This document shows positions 44,621-54,023 of a stretch of DNA of 64,000 bases, in pieces. The position numbers and the translations under genes are program-made. The stretch lies in contig NZ_WQCA01000009.1 in the NCBI RefSeq assembly GCF_013032445.1, positions 1 to 64,000 of the forward strand. Reading direction: 5' to 3'. The notes below the pieces were generated by a model, which searched no databases, had not been told where the DNA came from, and was given only the letters and a program-made list of their open reading frames with translations. Positions within the stretch are counted from its first letter, which is position 1. Each line of letters starts with the position of its first letter. The stretch comes from Ruegeria arenilitoris. GTDB taxonomy: Bacteria > Pseudomonadota > Alphaproteobacteria > Rhodobacterales > Rhodobacteraceae.

Positions 44621-45694
44621 ATGGACGATCTTAAGGCAAAATATCTGGGCCAAATCGCCGAGGCTGGCGACGAAAACGCGCTTGAGGCGATCCGCGTCGC
44701 CGCCGTGGGCAAAAAAGGTGAGGTCGCGCTGAAGATGCGCGAGCTGGGCAAAATGACCCCCGAAGAGCGTCAGGTCGCAGGCCCCGCGCTGAACGCCCTG
44801 AAGGATGAGATCAACTCGGCCCTGTCCGCCAAGAAATCCGCGCTGGCCGATGCCGCGCTGGATGAGCGTCTGCGCACCGAATGGCTGGACGTCACTCTGC
44901 CGACCCGCGCGCGCCGTCAGGGCTCGATCCACCCGATCAGCCAGGCGACCGAAGAACTGACCGCGATCTTTGCCGAGCTGGGCTTCTCGGTGGCCGAAGG
45001 GCCGCGGATCGAAGATGACTGGTACAATTTCGATGCCCTGAACATCCCCGGCCACCACCCTGCACGGGCCGAGATGGACACGTTCTACATGCACCGCGCC
45101 GAGGGCGACAATCGCCCGCCGCATGTTCTGCGCACGCACACGTCTCCGGTGCAGATCCGCTCGATGGAGAAACAGGGCGCGCCGATCCGCGTCATTTGTC
45201 CGGGCGGCGTGTATCGCGCCGACTATGACCAGACCCACACCCCGATGTTCCATCAGGTCGAAGGTCTGGCGATTGATAAAGACATCTCGATGGCGAACCT
45301 GAAATGGGTTCTGGAAGAGTTCGTGAAGGCGTTCTTCGAGGTCGACGATGTCGAACTGCGCTTCCGCGCCTCGCACTTCCCCTTCACCGAGCCGTCGGCC
45401 GAAGTCGATATCCGCTGTTCCTGGGATAACGGTCAGCTGAAGATCGGCGAGGGCGACGACTGGATGGAGATTCTGGGCTCGGGCATGGTTCACCCCAAAG
45501 TGATCGCCGCCGGTGGCATCGACCCCGAGGTCTATCAGGGCTTTGCTTTTGGCATCGGCATCGACCGTCTGGCGATGCTGAAATACGGCATCCCTGACCT
45601 GCGGGCGTTCTTTGATTCCGATCTCCGCTGGCTGCGCCATTACGGCTTCGCAGCGCTGGATATGCCGAACCTGCATGGTGGTTTGTCGCGTTGA
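44621..45694 (+). CDS. pheS: Phenylalanine-tRNA ligase alpha subunit
   Basis: 357 residues, cytoplasmic alpha2beta2 enzyme. An N-terminal coiled-coil contacts tRNA (about 1-90). The class II catalytic domain has motif 2 ([18 protein letters not shown]) and motif 3 ([18 protein letters not shown]), with [12 protein letters not shown] between. Its stop overlaps a TTG that opens a small, low-GC membrane protein gene; the beta subunit pheT begins 1.7 kb later instead of immediately. Confidence 0.96.
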   Translation: MDDLKAKYLGQIAEAGDENALEAIRVAAVGKKGEVALKMRELGKMTPEERQVAGPALNALKDEINSALSAKKSALADAALDERLRTEWLDVTLPTRARRQGSIHPISQATEELTAIFAELGFSVAEGPRIEDDWYNFDALNIPGHHPARAEMDTFYMHRAEGDNRPPHVLRTHTSPVQIRSMEKQGAPIRVICPGGVYRADYDQTHTPMFHQVEGLAIDKDISMANLKWVLEEFVKAFFEVDDVELRFRASHFPFTEPSAEVDIRCSWDNGQLKIGEGDDWMEILGSGMVHPKVIAAGGIDPEVYQGFAFGIGIDRLAMLKYGIPDLRAFFDSDLRWLRHYGFAALDMPNLHGGLSR

Positions 45695-46269
45695 CGGAAA
45701 AAGTTTGGCACTACTTGGACATTAGTAGTGGCCGCTATTATTGTCTTGAACACGGTGGATTTTGCGACCATTCGGATGGGCATTCAGATCACTGCCCACT
45801 TTGCGGCAAAGACTCTGGGCAGACTTACTCGATTAACCGCGTGCAACGGACGTTGCGCCTGATTAATGGGCTTCAAGAGCGCTCAAAAAGGAGTTTTACC
45901 CTCGCTGTTTCAGCCTTTGGCGGCCTCGGGTTGTTGAAGGTTCTGGGAGAGTTGGATTCTGCATCTGGAATTGGGTTCGGGAGAATTTTTGCGGGAAAGT
46001 CTCAAGCCGGTTCGGTCGATCATCTACAGTTAGCCGCCTTTGTTTTGTTGCTAATTACGATAGCGTCTTACTCACTGTCCATGCGTCAAGTTCCCGTTGC
46101 AAAACGCAAGTGCATTCCACAAAAAACTCACGAGAAGTGGACCTCTTTTTTGGAAGGCAAACTGGCTCAAATGGAGAAATTTCATTCATTTGCTAGCTAT
46201 GTGTTTGTTCTAAGCGTATCGCTATACGCCTCCGCGCTCGTTTATGGGTGGTATTCAAGTGGTGCCTAA
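45691..46269 (+). CDS. Low-GC membrane protein with zinc-finger-like N-terminus
   Basis: 192 residues, TTG start overlapping the pheS stop. The N-terminus holds clustered Cys and His ([21 protein letters not shown]) that could bind zinc. Three hydrophobic helices follow (about 70-87, 116-135 and 165-188) with a basic loop between the last two. The layout recalls SLATT-type membrane effector proteins, but no firm match is claimed. GC content and codon use differ sharply from pheS and pheT, so it looks like an insertion into an old housekeeping operon. Function unknown. Confidence 0.65.
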   Translation: MTEKVWHYLDISSGRYYCLEHGGFCDHSDGHSDHCPLCGKDSGQTYSINRVQRTLRLINGLQERSKRSFTLAVSAFGGLGLLKVLGELDSASGIGFGRIFAGKSQAGSVDHLQLAAFVLLLITIASYSLSMRQVPVAKRKCIPQKTHEKWTSFLEGKLAQMEKFHSFASYVFVLSVSLYASALVYGWYSSGA

Positions 46270-46422
46270 TTACGATACATCGCAGAGCAAAGGCCGATAG
46301 GGCGCCGCGCGATCGCCAGACAGCCCGCACGGGTTAGCGATTTGCCTCCGCAGACGCTCCGTTTTGAACGATGCACGGGCTTGGCCAAGATAAACTGCCC
46401 ACAACAACCCATTGATCGCCAT
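46270..46422 (-). CDS. Possible 50-residue protein
   Basis: The frame from the ATG at 46422 encodes MAINGLLWAVYLGQARASFK followed by about 30 residues ending in CDVS. The composition is protein-like (amphipathic helix, Arg-rich middle), but there is no clear ribosome-binding site and no recognised family. The surrounding 240 bp has no other candidate gene. Listed as a weak call. Confidence 0.25.
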   Translation of the reverse strand: MAINGLLWAVYLGQARASFKTERLRRQIANPCGLSGDRAAPYRPLLCDVS

Positions 46423-46509
46423 CTCGCGGTCTGGCGACAGCGCGGCTTGTCACAATCTCCCACGGGGTTGTGACGTGACAGCGGGCGCAGGCTCGCTAGG
46501 GTTCGAGGG

Positions 46510-47304
46510 ATGATTTACCGACTGCTCTGCCTCTTCCTTCTGACCACCACCCAAGCCTCTGCAATCGAATCCTGTCACGGCGATACCGCCTGTCAGGTCG
46601 ACGACCGCTCGTATCATGTGCTGGAACCGGACGGGTGGGATGGCGAAATGCCTTTGCCTGTGTTGCTGCATTTCCACGGCTGGTCCCGGCAGGGAACGCT
46701 GGTGGTGAACCATGAACGCATCGCCGGGGCGACGAAACTGCGCGGCGTGTTGTTGGTGGCCCCGAACGGGTTGGGTAAAAGCTGGAATTTCTGGTCGGCG
46801 GATACCGGGGATGTGCCTTTTGCCGACCGGGTGTTGGAGGATGTCGCCAAACGGTACCCGATTGATCCGGAGCACATCTATGTCTCGGGCTATTCCTTTG
46901 GCGGTGCCATGGCGTGGCGTTATGTCTGTCAGTCGGGCAATGACACGGCGGCGCTGCTGGCCGTTGCGGGCAGCATCCGGCAGACCGAAGCCTGCCCAGA
47001 AGCCCCGCGCGAAGTGCGTCATGTGCATGGGCTGGACGATACGGTGATGGATTTTCCCTTTGGCCCTGATGGCGACACGACCTATCCGGTGGCGTTGTGG
47101 CGGGAAAAGTACAGCTGCAACGGAGCCACCCCGCGCGGGGATTGGAGCGTGAAGCCGTTCCTGACGCTCAGCCGTGTGGAATGGACCGATTGCGCGCAGG
47201 GGCAGGTGGTGCTGGACACCCATCCGGGCGGGCATTTCATCCCCCATGGTTGGATCGGCTGGCAATTGGACGAGCTTTTGGGCCGCACCCCCACCTATCC
47301 GTGA
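46510..47304 (+). CDS. Secreted PHB-depolymerase-like esterase
   Basis: 264 residues with a signal peptide (LLCLFLLTTTQASA). Alpha/beta-hydrolase of the LpqC/poly-hydroxybutyrate depolymerase-like group: HFHGWSRQGT (oxyanion region), nucleophile Ser in VSGYSFGGAMAW, acid in HGLDDTVMD and His in GGHFIPHG. Several Cys suggest disulfides in the periplasm. It may hydrolyse short polyesters or feruloyl-type esters. It lies between pheS and pheT on the same strand. Confidence 0.82.
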   Translation: MIYRLLCLFLLTTTQASAIESCHGDTACQVDDRSYHVLEPDGWDGEMPLPVLLHFHGWSRQGTLVVNHERIAGATKLRGVLLVAPNGLGKSWNFWSADTGDVPFADRVLEDVAKRYPIDPEHIYVSGYSFGGAMAWRYVCQSGNDTAALLAVAGSIRQTEACPEAPREVRHVHGLDDTVMDFPFGPDGDTTYPVALWREKYSCNGATPRGDWSVKPFLTLSRVEWTDCAQGQVVLDTHPGGHFIPHGWIGWQLDELLGRTPTYP

Positions 47305-47382
47305 CGCGCAGCGCTTGCACCCCGGCGCAATCTTTGCCATTGCCTGTGCCGACTGGATATCTGCCAAAAAAGGCCCCGTGCA

Positions 47383-49779
47383 ATGAAATTCACTCTGTCC
47401 TGGCTGAAAGACCACCTCGACACTGACGCTTCGGTTGATGAAATCGCCGAGGCGCTGACCGATCTCGGGCTTGAGGTCGAAGAGATCGTGAACCCGGCGG
47501 ACCGGCTGGCGGGCTTTACGCTGGGCTATGTGAAACATGCCGAGAAACACCCCGACGCCGACAAGCTGCGCGTCTGCAAGGTGGACACGGATGAGGGCGA
47601 GCTGCAGATCATCTGCGGTGCCCCCAACGCGCGCGAAGGCATCACCGTCGTGGTCTGCAAGCCGGGCATGTATATCCCCGGTCTGGATCTGACAATCAGC
47701 GTCGGCAAGATCCGCGGTGTCGAAAGCTTTGGTATGATGGCGTCCGAGCGCGAGTTGGAGCTGTCGGACGAGCATGACGGCATCATCGAACTGCCCTCGG
47801 GCGAGGTTGGAGACAAGTTCGTTGATTGGTTGGCCGAGAATGAGCCGTCCAAGGTCGATCCGATGATCGAGATCGCGATCACGCCGAACCGCCCCGATGC
47901 GCTGGGCGTGGCTGGCATCGCACGCGATTTGGCGGCACGTGGCGTTGGCACGCTGAAAGAGCGTGACTACGCGCCGGTGCCGGGGGATTTCGAAAGCCCA
48001 ATCAAGGTGACCATCGATGAGGACACGCTGGACGGCTGCCCGCACTTCACCGGTCGTCTGATCAAAGGCGTCAAGAATGGCCCCAGCCCGCAGTGGCTGC
48101 AAGACCAGCTGAAGGCGATCGGTCTGCGTCCGATCTCGGCCCTGGTCGATATCACCAACTACATGACCTACGACCACAACCGCCCGCTACACGTGTTCGA
48201 TGCGGACAAGGTGCAGGGCAACTTGCGCGTCCATCGCGCCAAGGGTGGTGAGAAGCTCGTCGCTCTGGACGAGAAAGAATACACAATTCAGCCCGGCATG
48301 ATGGTGATCTCGGACGACAAGGGGCCTGAATCCATCGCCGGTATCATGGGCGGCGAGGAGACCGGCTGTACCGAAGAAACGGTGAATGTCTTCCTTGAAA
48401 GCGCGTTTTGGGATCATGTGCAGATCGCGCTGACCGGCCGCGCGCTGAAGATCAACTCGGACGCGCGCTATCGGTTCGAGCGCGGTGTCGACCCGGAATA
48501 CACGCTGGAAGGGTTGGAGCAGGCGACGCAGATGATCCTGGATATCTGCGGTGGCGAAGTCTCCAAGGTGGTTGAGGCGGGCAAAGCGCCCAACCACGCG
48601 CGCGCCTATAAGCTGGATGCTGAGCGTGTGCAGTCGTTGGTCGGGATGGATATTCCCGAAAGCGAACAGCGTCAGACCTTGACCCGTCTGGGCTTCCGTC
48701 TGGAAGGTGAGATGGCTCACGTGCCCAGCTGGCGCCCTGATGTGATGGGTGAGGCCGATCTGGTGGAAGAGGTTGCGCGGATTGCATCCCTGACCAAGCT
48801 GCAGGGCAAGCCGCTGCCGCGCATTTCCGAGGGTATCCCGAAACCGGTGATGACCCCGACGCAGCGCCGTCAATCCATGGCGCGCCGCACTTGCGCAGCG
48901 CTGGGGTACAACGAATGTGTGTCCTATACGTTCATCGATCAGGCCTCGGCGGCGCTGTTTGGTGGCGGGGATGCGACGACACAGCTGGAAAACCCGATCT
49001 CGTCCGAGATGAGCCATATGCGCCCCGATCTGCTGCCCGGTCTGCTGCAGGCTGCCGCCCGCAATCAGGCCCGCGGCTATGCCGACGTGGCCCTGTTTGA
49101 GGTCGGCCCGGTCTTCCATGACGGCGAGCCAGGCGATCAGAAAACTCAGATCACCGGCCTGCTGGTTGGTCGCAACGGTCCCAAGGATGTGCACGGTGCC
49201 TCGCGCCCGGTTGATGTGTTCGACGCCAAGGCCGATGCCGAGGCTGTGCTGGCCGCCATCGGCGCGCCCGCCAAGGTTCAGGTCCTGCGCGACGGGGATG
49301 CTTGGTGGCACCCGGGCCGTCACGGCAAGATTTGTCTGGGGCCGAAAAAGATGCTTGGCGTGTTCGGCGAACTGCACCCGCGTATCCTGCAGGCGATGGA
49401 TATCAAAGGCCCAGCAATGGCGTTCACCATCTGGCCGGACGAGGTGCCTCTGCCCCGTAAATCCGGCGCCACCCGTGCAGCACTGGAACTGCGCGATCTG
49501 CAAGCGGTCGAGCGTGACTTTGCCTTTGTCGTTGATGAAGGCGTCGAGGCGCTGACGCTGGTGAATGCCGCAGCGGGAGCCGACAAAGCGCTGATCGAAG
49601 ATGTGCGCGTATTTGACGAATTCATCGGTGGCAGCTTGGGTGAGGGCAAGAAATCGCTGGCCATCACCGTACGTCTGCAACCGACGGACACGACGCTGAA
49701 GGAAAAAGACATCGAAGCGGTGGCCGAGAAGATCATCGCCAAGGTCACCAAGGCAACCGGCGGCGTTCTGCGCGGCTAA
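47383..49779 (+). CDS. pheT: Phenylalanine-tRNA ligase beta subunit
   Basis: 798 residues, full length. N-terminal tRNA-binding EMAP-like domain (about 40-150, HPDADKLRVCKVDTDEGELQ), B3/B4 editing domain (about 210-380), B5 DNA-binding-like domain (about 400-475), the inactive class II core, and the C-terminal anticodon-binding FDX-ACB domain (about 700-798, RDLQAVERDFAFVVDE). An intrinsic terminator follows 24 bp downstream. Confidence 0.96.
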   Translation: MKFTLSWLKDHLDTDASVDEIAEALTDLGLEVEEIVNPADRLAGFTLGYVKHAEKHPDADKLRVCKVDTDEGELQIICGAPNAREGITVVVCKPGMYIPGLDLTISVGKIRGVESFGMMASERELELSDEHDGIIELPSGEVGDKFVDWLAENEPSKVDPMIEIAITPNRPDALGVAGIARDLAARGVGTLKERDYAPVPGDFESPIKVTIDEDTLDGCPHFTGRLIKGVKNGPSPQWLQDQLKAIGLRPISALVDITNYMTYDHNRPLHVFDADKVQGNLRVHRAKGGEKLVALDEKEYTIQPGMMVISDDKGPESIAGIMGGEETGCTEETVNVFLESAFWDHVQIALTGRALKINSDARYRFERGVDPEYTLEGLEQATQMILDICGGEVSKVVEAGKAPNHARAYKLDAERVQSLVGMDIPESEQRQTLTRLGFRLEGEMAHVPSWRPDVMGEADLVEEVARIASLTKLQGKPLPRISEGIPKPVMTPTQRRQSMARRTCAALGYNECVSYTFIDQASAALFGGGDATTQLENPISSEMSHMRPDLLPGLLQAAARNQARGYADVALFEVGPVFHDGEPGDQKTQITGLLVGRNGPKDVHGASRPVDVFDAKADAEAVLAAIGAPAKVQVLRDGDAWWHPGRHGKICLGPKKMLGVFGELHPRILQAMDIKGPAMAFTIWPDEVPLPRKSGATRAALELRDLQAVERDFAFVVDEGVEALTLVNAAAGADKALIEDVRVFDEFIGGSLGEGKKSLAITVRLQPTDTTLKEKDIEAVAEKIIAKVTKATGGVLRG

Positions 49780-49803
49780 ATCCTGATGTCCGGAAACAGA
49801 TTA

Positions 49804-49826
49804 ACGCGCCTACGGGCGCGTTTTTC
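49804..49826 (+). terminator. Intrinsic terminator of pheT
   Basis: ACGCGCC-TAC-GGGCGCGT followed directly by TTTTT. Confidence 0.85.
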
Positions 49827-49883
49827 GTTGGGCTTTCACGGATTGCATCATAAGTAAGCGTGGGAACAAAAGCGGAGTTTTTC

Positions 49884-50333
49884 ATGGGCCTGAACGTTTA
49901 CCTCTCTGGTGAAATTCACACTGACTGGCGCGAACAGATCATCGACGGCGCGCAAGGGTTGGATATCATCTTCAACAGCCCGGTCACCGACCACGCGGCC
50001 AGCGATGATTGCGGAGTGGCCATTCTGGGGGCCGAGCCGAACAAATACTGGCACGACCACAAGGGCGCGATGGTCAATGCGATCCGCACCCGCAAAGGCA
50101 TCGCGGATGCCGATGTGGTCGTGGTCCGCTTTGGTGAGAAGTACAAACAGTGGAACGCGGCCTTCGACGCAGGCTATGCGGCTGCGCTGGGCAAATCGCT
50201 GATCGTTTTGCACGGCCCCGATCACCAGCACGCACTGAAGGAAGTCGACGCCGCAGCGCTGGCGGTTGCCGAGCAGCCGAGCCAGGTGGTTGAGGTGCTA
50301 CGCTATGTGCTGACCGGAAAGCTGCCGAGGTAA
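49884..50333 (+). CDS. YtoQ-family protein
   Basis: 149 residues from the ATG at 49884 with GGAG 6 bases upstream. The start LNVYLSGEIHTDWREQI and the middle segment DADVVVVRFGEKYKQWNAAFDAGYAAA are typical of the YtoQ family, which has a nucleoside 2-deoxyribosyltransferase-like fold. The conserved pattern of an Asp and a Glu-rich helix hints at nucleotide handling, but no reaction is established. Monocistronic between two hairpins. Confidence 0.85.
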   Translation: MGLNVYLSGEIHTDWREQIIDGAQGLDIIFNSPVTDHAASDDCGVAILGAEPNKYWHDHKGAMVNAIRTRKGIADADVVVVRFGEKYKQWNAAFDAGYAAALGKSLIVLHGPDHQHALKEVDAAALAVAEQPSQVVEVLRYVLTGKLPR

Positions 50334-50343
50334 GACAACGCAA

Positions 50344-50375
50344 AGGGCTTGCGGCCCGATGCGGCTGCAAGCCCT
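50344..50375. terminator. Bidirectional hairpin between convergent genes
   Basis: AGGGCTTGC / GCAAGCCCT, a 9-bp perfect stem extended by GGCC/GGC pairing, between the YtoQ-family and glutathione transferase genes. Confidence 0.7.
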
Positions 50376-50396
50376 GATAAAGCGGATCGTGGCTGA

Positions 50397-51095
50397 TCAG
50401 TCCCGAGCGGGCGTCACCAAGCCTTTTTGCACGGCTGGTCGCTGCATAAAGCGCTCTAGATAGGCCGCAACGTTGGGGTATTCTTCCCAGCCGACCAGTT
50501 CTTTGGCGTTATAGAAATCCAGCCCGCGAAGCCAGGGCGCGATAGCGATGTCTGCAATCGAGTAGTCTCCGGCGATCCAGTCCTGCCCTTCAAGTTGCTG
50601 GTTCAGCACGTTCAGCAACCGCTTGGCTTCGTTGACATAGCGCTCGCGCGGGCGGGGGTCTTCGATCTCGCTGCCGGCGAACTTGTGGAAAAAACCAAGC
50701 TGCCCGAACATCGGACCGACGCCGCCCATCTGGAACATCAGCCATTGGGTGATGCGATGCTTGTCGCTTGAACTTTGGCCAATGAACTTGCCGGTCTTCT
50801 CGGCCAGATACAGCAGGATCGCCCCACTTTCGAACAGGCCGAGGGGCTCGCCATCCGGACCATCAGGGTCAATAATAGCCGGGATCTTGTTGTTGGGGTT
50901 CAGAGACAGGAACTCGGCGCTTTTGACATCGGCATCCGATAACGTGACCTTGTGTGCCTCATACGGCAGGCCGGTTTCCTCAAGCATGATCGAGGCCTTG
51001 ACCCCATTGGGCGTGGGAAAGGAATATAGCTGAATCCGGTCAGGGAACTGAGCGGGCCAGCGGGTCATGATTGGATGAGCGTTGACGTCCAGCAT
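50397..51095 (-). CDS. Glutathione S-transferase (YfcG/YghU-like)
   Basis: 232 residues from the ATG at 51095, which has AGGAG about 8 bases upstream; an ATG 21 bases earlier lacks one. The N-terminal thioredoxin fold carries the TPNG motif (FPTPNGVKASIMLEE) of nu-class and Ure2p-like enzymes, which have disulfide-bond reductase activity. NNKIPAIIDP and FESGAILLYLAE bind glutathione. The C-terminal helical domain is intact (YSIADIAIAPWLRG). Probable role in thiol redox or peroxide detoxification. Confidence 0.9.
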   Translation of the reverse strand: MLDVNAHPIMTRWPAQFPDRIQLYSFPTPNGVKASIMLEETGLPYEAHKVTLSDADVKSAEFLSLNPNNKIPAIIDPDGPDGEPLGLFESGAILLYLAEKTGKFIGQSSSDKHRITQWLMFQMGGVGPMFGQLGFFHKFAGSEIEDPRPRERYVNEAKRLLNVLNQQLEGQDWIAGDYSIADIAIAPWLRGLDFYNAKELVGWEEYPNVAAYLERFMQRPAVQKGLVTPARD

Positions 51096-51310
51096 TGGGG
51101 AGGCTCCTGTTTCCATGTTCTTTGAAAGGTAAGTGGGCGGGGGTTAACTTTTAAGTCCTGCCACTGTGCATCTCTGGTCAACGGGTGTTTATCGGTGAAC
51201 AACGGGGAAAACCGGGAAAACTGGCACCTAGACCAAAACGTAAATTTCGCTAAGAATTTAGCAAATCCCGCGCAACGACGCGGGTTTCTTGCTGTAGAAA
51301 GGAGAGTCGC

Positions 51311-52117
51311 GTGGAAGAGGTCGTAACACAGGTGGGTGCGTTTGCCCCGCTGATCATAAGCGCGGTCAAAGCGCTGGTTGTTCTGATTCTGGGTTGGATC
51401 GTGGCCGGAGCCATAGGTGGCATGGTGCGTCGCCGGATCAACGCGACACCTCAGATCGACCCGACGCTGGGCAATTTCATGGCCAGCCTCGTCAAATGGG
51501 CGATTTTGGCCATGGTACTTGTGGCTGTTCTGGGTATTTTCGGAATCCAGGCTACAAGTATTGTTGCAATTTTGGGTGCTGCATCGCTGGCCATTGGTCT
51601 GGCGCTGCAGGGGACACTCAGCGATTTGGCGGCCGGTGTGATGCTGGTTGTTTTCCGCCCGTACAAGCTGGGCCAGTATGTGGATATTGGCGGGACTTCG
51701 GGGACCGTCAAGGACTTGAACCTGTTCACCACCGAACTGGTCACGCCGGATAACGTACAGATCATCGTGCCCAACGGGCAATCCTGGGGTACGATCATCA
51801 CCAACTACTCGGCGCATGACACGCGACGCGTCGATCTGGTGTTTGGCATCGACTATGGCGACAGCGCGGATGAGGCGATGCAGATCATTCTGGACGTTGC
51901 CAAGGCGGATGAGCGTATTCACAGCGATCCCGAGCCTTGGGTGCGGGTGACCAATCTGGGCGACAGTTCAGTCGATCTGACCGCACGTTTGTGGTGTGCT
52001 GCGGCGGATTACTGGGACGTGAAATTCGAAGTTACGAAAGCAGTGAAAGAGGCGTTCGACGCCAAAGGCGTGTCGATTCCGTATCCGCATACGGTGGAGA
52101 TTCACAAAGAGGCGTAA
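51311..52117 (+). CDS. MscS-type mechanosensitive channel
   Basis: 268 residues, GTG start with AAAGGAG at good spacing. Three membrane helices; the pore helix region reads ASLAIGLALQGTLSDLAAGV, the MscS TM3 signature. It is followed by the beta-domain (VDIGGTSGTVKDLNLFTTEL, IIVPNGQSWG) and an alpha/beta C-terminal domain. It opens on membrane tension to release solutes on osmotic downshift. Short form without extra N-terminal domains. Confidence 0.93.
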   Translation: MEEVVTQVGAFAPLIISAVKALVVLILGWIVAGAIGGMVRRRINATPQIDPTLGNFMASLVKWAILAMVLVAVLGIFGIQATSIVAILGAASLAIGLALQGTLSDLAAGVMLVVFRPYKLGQYVDIGGTSGTVKDLNLFTTELVTPDNVQIIVPNGQSWGTIITNYSAHDTRRVDLVFGIDYGDSADEAMQIILDVAKADERIHSDPEPWVRVTNLGDSSVDLTARLWCAAADYWDVKFEVTKAVKEAFDAKGVSIPYPHTVEIHKEA

Positions 52118-52166
52118 GCCTCCCGCCCGTCGACCGGGCATTGAAATGCCCTCCTTCGGTTGGGCC

Positions 52167-52198
52167 CGGCGCCGCGCTGATCGCGCGGCGCCGTTTCG
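52167..52198 (+). terminator. Terminator of the MscS-type gene
   Basis: CGGCGCCGCGC-TGATC-GCGCGGCGCCG (11-bp perfect stem) followed by TTTCGTTT. Confidence 0.8.
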
Positions 52199-52263
52199 TT
52201 TGCGGGACCGTTGCGCCTCACGCGACCGCGCCGCACCGCAGGTGCGGTGCCTAGCCCAACGCT

Positions 52264-52291
52264 GTAAGCGCCCTCGTCAGAGGGCGTTTAC
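52264..52291. terminator. Hairpin downstream of ald
   Basis: GTAAGCGCCCTC / GAGGGCGTTTAC with a GTCA loop. On the reverse strand it follows the ald stop by about 16 bp. The symmetry suggests it works in both directions. Confidence 0.65.
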
Positions 52292-52306
52292 AAGGGCGGG
52301 AGCGCT

Positions 52307-53425
52307 TCAGGATTTGATCACGACATTGGGCGAGACCACATCGATCCCAAGGGCTTTGCCGACAGCATAGTAGGTCAGTTGACCTGCGTGCACGTTCAGA
52401 CCTGCCAGAAGGTGCGGATCGTCCTGACAGGCCTGCCGCCAACCCTTGTCTGCAAGGGACAGCATGAACGGCATTGTCGCGTTCCCCAGTGCTATGGTCG
52501 AGGTGCGCGCAACGGCGCCCGGCATGTTGGCGACGCAGTAGTGCATGATACCGTCTACGTCATAGATCGGGTCTGCGTGGGTGGTCGCCTTCGAGGTTTC
52601 AAAACAGCCGCCCTGGTCGATGGCCACATCCACCAGAACCGCGCCAGGTTTCATGGTCGATAGCTGCGCGCGGGTAACCAGTTTCGGGGCTGCGGCACCG
52701 GGAATCAAAACGGCACCGATGACCATGTCGGCATCCTGGATCAACTCGGCGGTCGCACCGGCGGTCGAATACTGGTTCTTGAACTGGCGGCCGAACACGT
52801 CATCCAGATAACGCAGACGCGGCAAGGACCGGTCGAGCACGGTGACATCCGCGCCCATGCCTGCCGCAACCTGAGCCGCGTGGGTGCCAACAACGCCGCC
52901 ACCGATCACGACAACCTTGGCCGGGCCAACACCCGGAACACCGCCCATCAGAACGCCACGGCCACCATTGGCCTTTTGCAGGGTCCACGATCCGACTTGC
53001 GGGGCCAGACGGCCTGCAACCTCGGACATCGGTGCCAGCAGGGGTAGCCCGCCGCTTGAATCGGTTACGGTTTCGTATGCGATGGCTGTGCAGCCCGATT
53101 CCAGCAGGTCATGGGTCTGATCCGGGTCTGGTGCCAGATGCAGGTAGGTGAACAGCAACTGGCCCTCGCGCAGCATCTTGCGCTCAACCGCTTGCGGTTC
53201 CTTGACCTTGACGATCATGTCGGCGGTGGCAAACACCTCTTCCGCTGTATCAATGATCTGCGCGCCAGCGGCGATATAAGCGTCATTGTCAAAACCCGCG
53301 CCGATCCCGGCATTGGTTTCGATCAGGACCTCATGACCACGTGCAACGGCCTCTTGCGCGGCGTTAGGGGTCATACCAACGCGGAATTCCTGAGGTTTGA
53401 TTTCCTTGGGGCAACCGATCTTCAT
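52307..53425 (-). CDS. ald: Alanine dehydrogenase
   Basis: 372 residues. NAD-dependent interconversion of L-alanine and pyruvate plus ammonia. [20 protein letters not shown], the Lys of VKVKEPQ and the His of FTYLHLAPD form the pyruvate site. [17 protein letters not shown] is the NAD loop, and DVAIDQGGC and [13 protein letters not shown] complete the family pattern. It is divergent from an Lrp/AsnC regulator 136 bp away, the common ald-regulator arrangement. Confidence 0.96.
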   Translation of the reverse strand: MKIGCPKEIKPQEFRVGMTPNAAQEAVARGHEVLIETNAGIGAGFDNDAYIAAGAQIIDTAEEVFATADMIVKVKEPQAVERKMLREGQLLFTYLHLAPDPDQTHDLLESGCTAIAYETVTDSSGGLPLLAPMSEVAGRLAPQVGSWTLQKANGGRGVLMGGVPGVGPAKVVVIGGGVVGTHAAQVAAGMGADVTVLDRSLPRLRYLDDVFGRQFKNQYSTAGATAELIQDADMVIGAVLIPGAAAPKLVTRAQLSTMKPGAVLVDVAIDQGGCFETSKATTHADPIYDVDGIMHYCVANMPGAVARTSTIALGNATMPFMLSLADKGWRQACQDDPHLLAGLNVHAGQLTYYAVGKALGIDVVSPNVVIKS

Positions 53426-53561
53426 TTTGCTCCTCCATTCATAAACTGCCTAAATAATGGGCATTCTTGGGCGCAATTTCTGTGAAACTCTGCCCGCGAT
53501 TGGGGTGTTATTCGGGATATTCTCCGGTATTCTAGCAAAAACTTGCAATGGATTTGCGTCG

Positions 53562-54020
53562 ATGAGCCTGGATGCGACCGATAAAAAGATTCTAGCGGCC
53601 CTGCAGCGGGACGGTCGTATGTCGAATGCCGAACTATCCGAGCAAGTAAATCTGTCTCCGTCAGCCTGCCACCGGCGGGTGCAGCGGCTCGAGGCGGACG
53701 GGTATATCCGCAATTACGTAGCGCTGCTGGATGCGCGCAAGATGAATGTGCCGACGACGGTGTTTGTCGAAATCACTTTGCAGGGACAGGCCGAAGAGCT
53801 GTTGGACGCGTTCGAAAAGGCCGTGGCTCGCATACCGGACGTGTTGGAATGCCACTTGATGGCGGGCACAGCGGATTACATCCTGAAGGTCGTTGCCGAA
53901 AACACCGAAGATTTTGCCCGCATCCATCGCCAATACCTGTCGCGCTTGCCCGGGGTGGCGCAGATGCAAAGTTCATTCGCGTTGCGCACGGTGTTCAAGA
54001 CTACCGCCCTCCCGGTGTAA
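53562..54020 (+). CDS. Lrp/AsnC-family regulator, probably of ald
   Basis: 152 residues from the ATG at 53562. An N-terminal HTH (LDATDKKILAALQRDGRMSN, NLSPSACHRRVQRLEADGYI) is followed by a RAM ligand-binding domain (VPTTVFVEITLQGQ, VLECHLMAGTADYILKV). It lies back to back with ald, so it most likely senses alanine and activates ald. The 136-bp gap contains AT-rich half-sites (ATATTCTCC, GTATTCTAG) but no clear-cut palindrome. Confidence 0.92.
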   Translation: MSLDATDKKILAALQRDGRMSNAELSEQVNLSPSACHRRVQRLEADGYIRNYVALLDARKMNVPTTVFVEITLQGQAEELLDAFEKAVARIPDVLECHLMAGTADYILKVVAENTEDFARIHRQYLSRLPGVAQMQSSFALRTVFKTTALPV

Positions 54021-54023
54021 CGC

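Noticed and set aside
44609..45676. 355-residue minus-strand open frame
   Set aside because: Antisense to pheS.
48187..49680. 497-residue minus-strand open frame
   Set aside because: Antisense to pheT.
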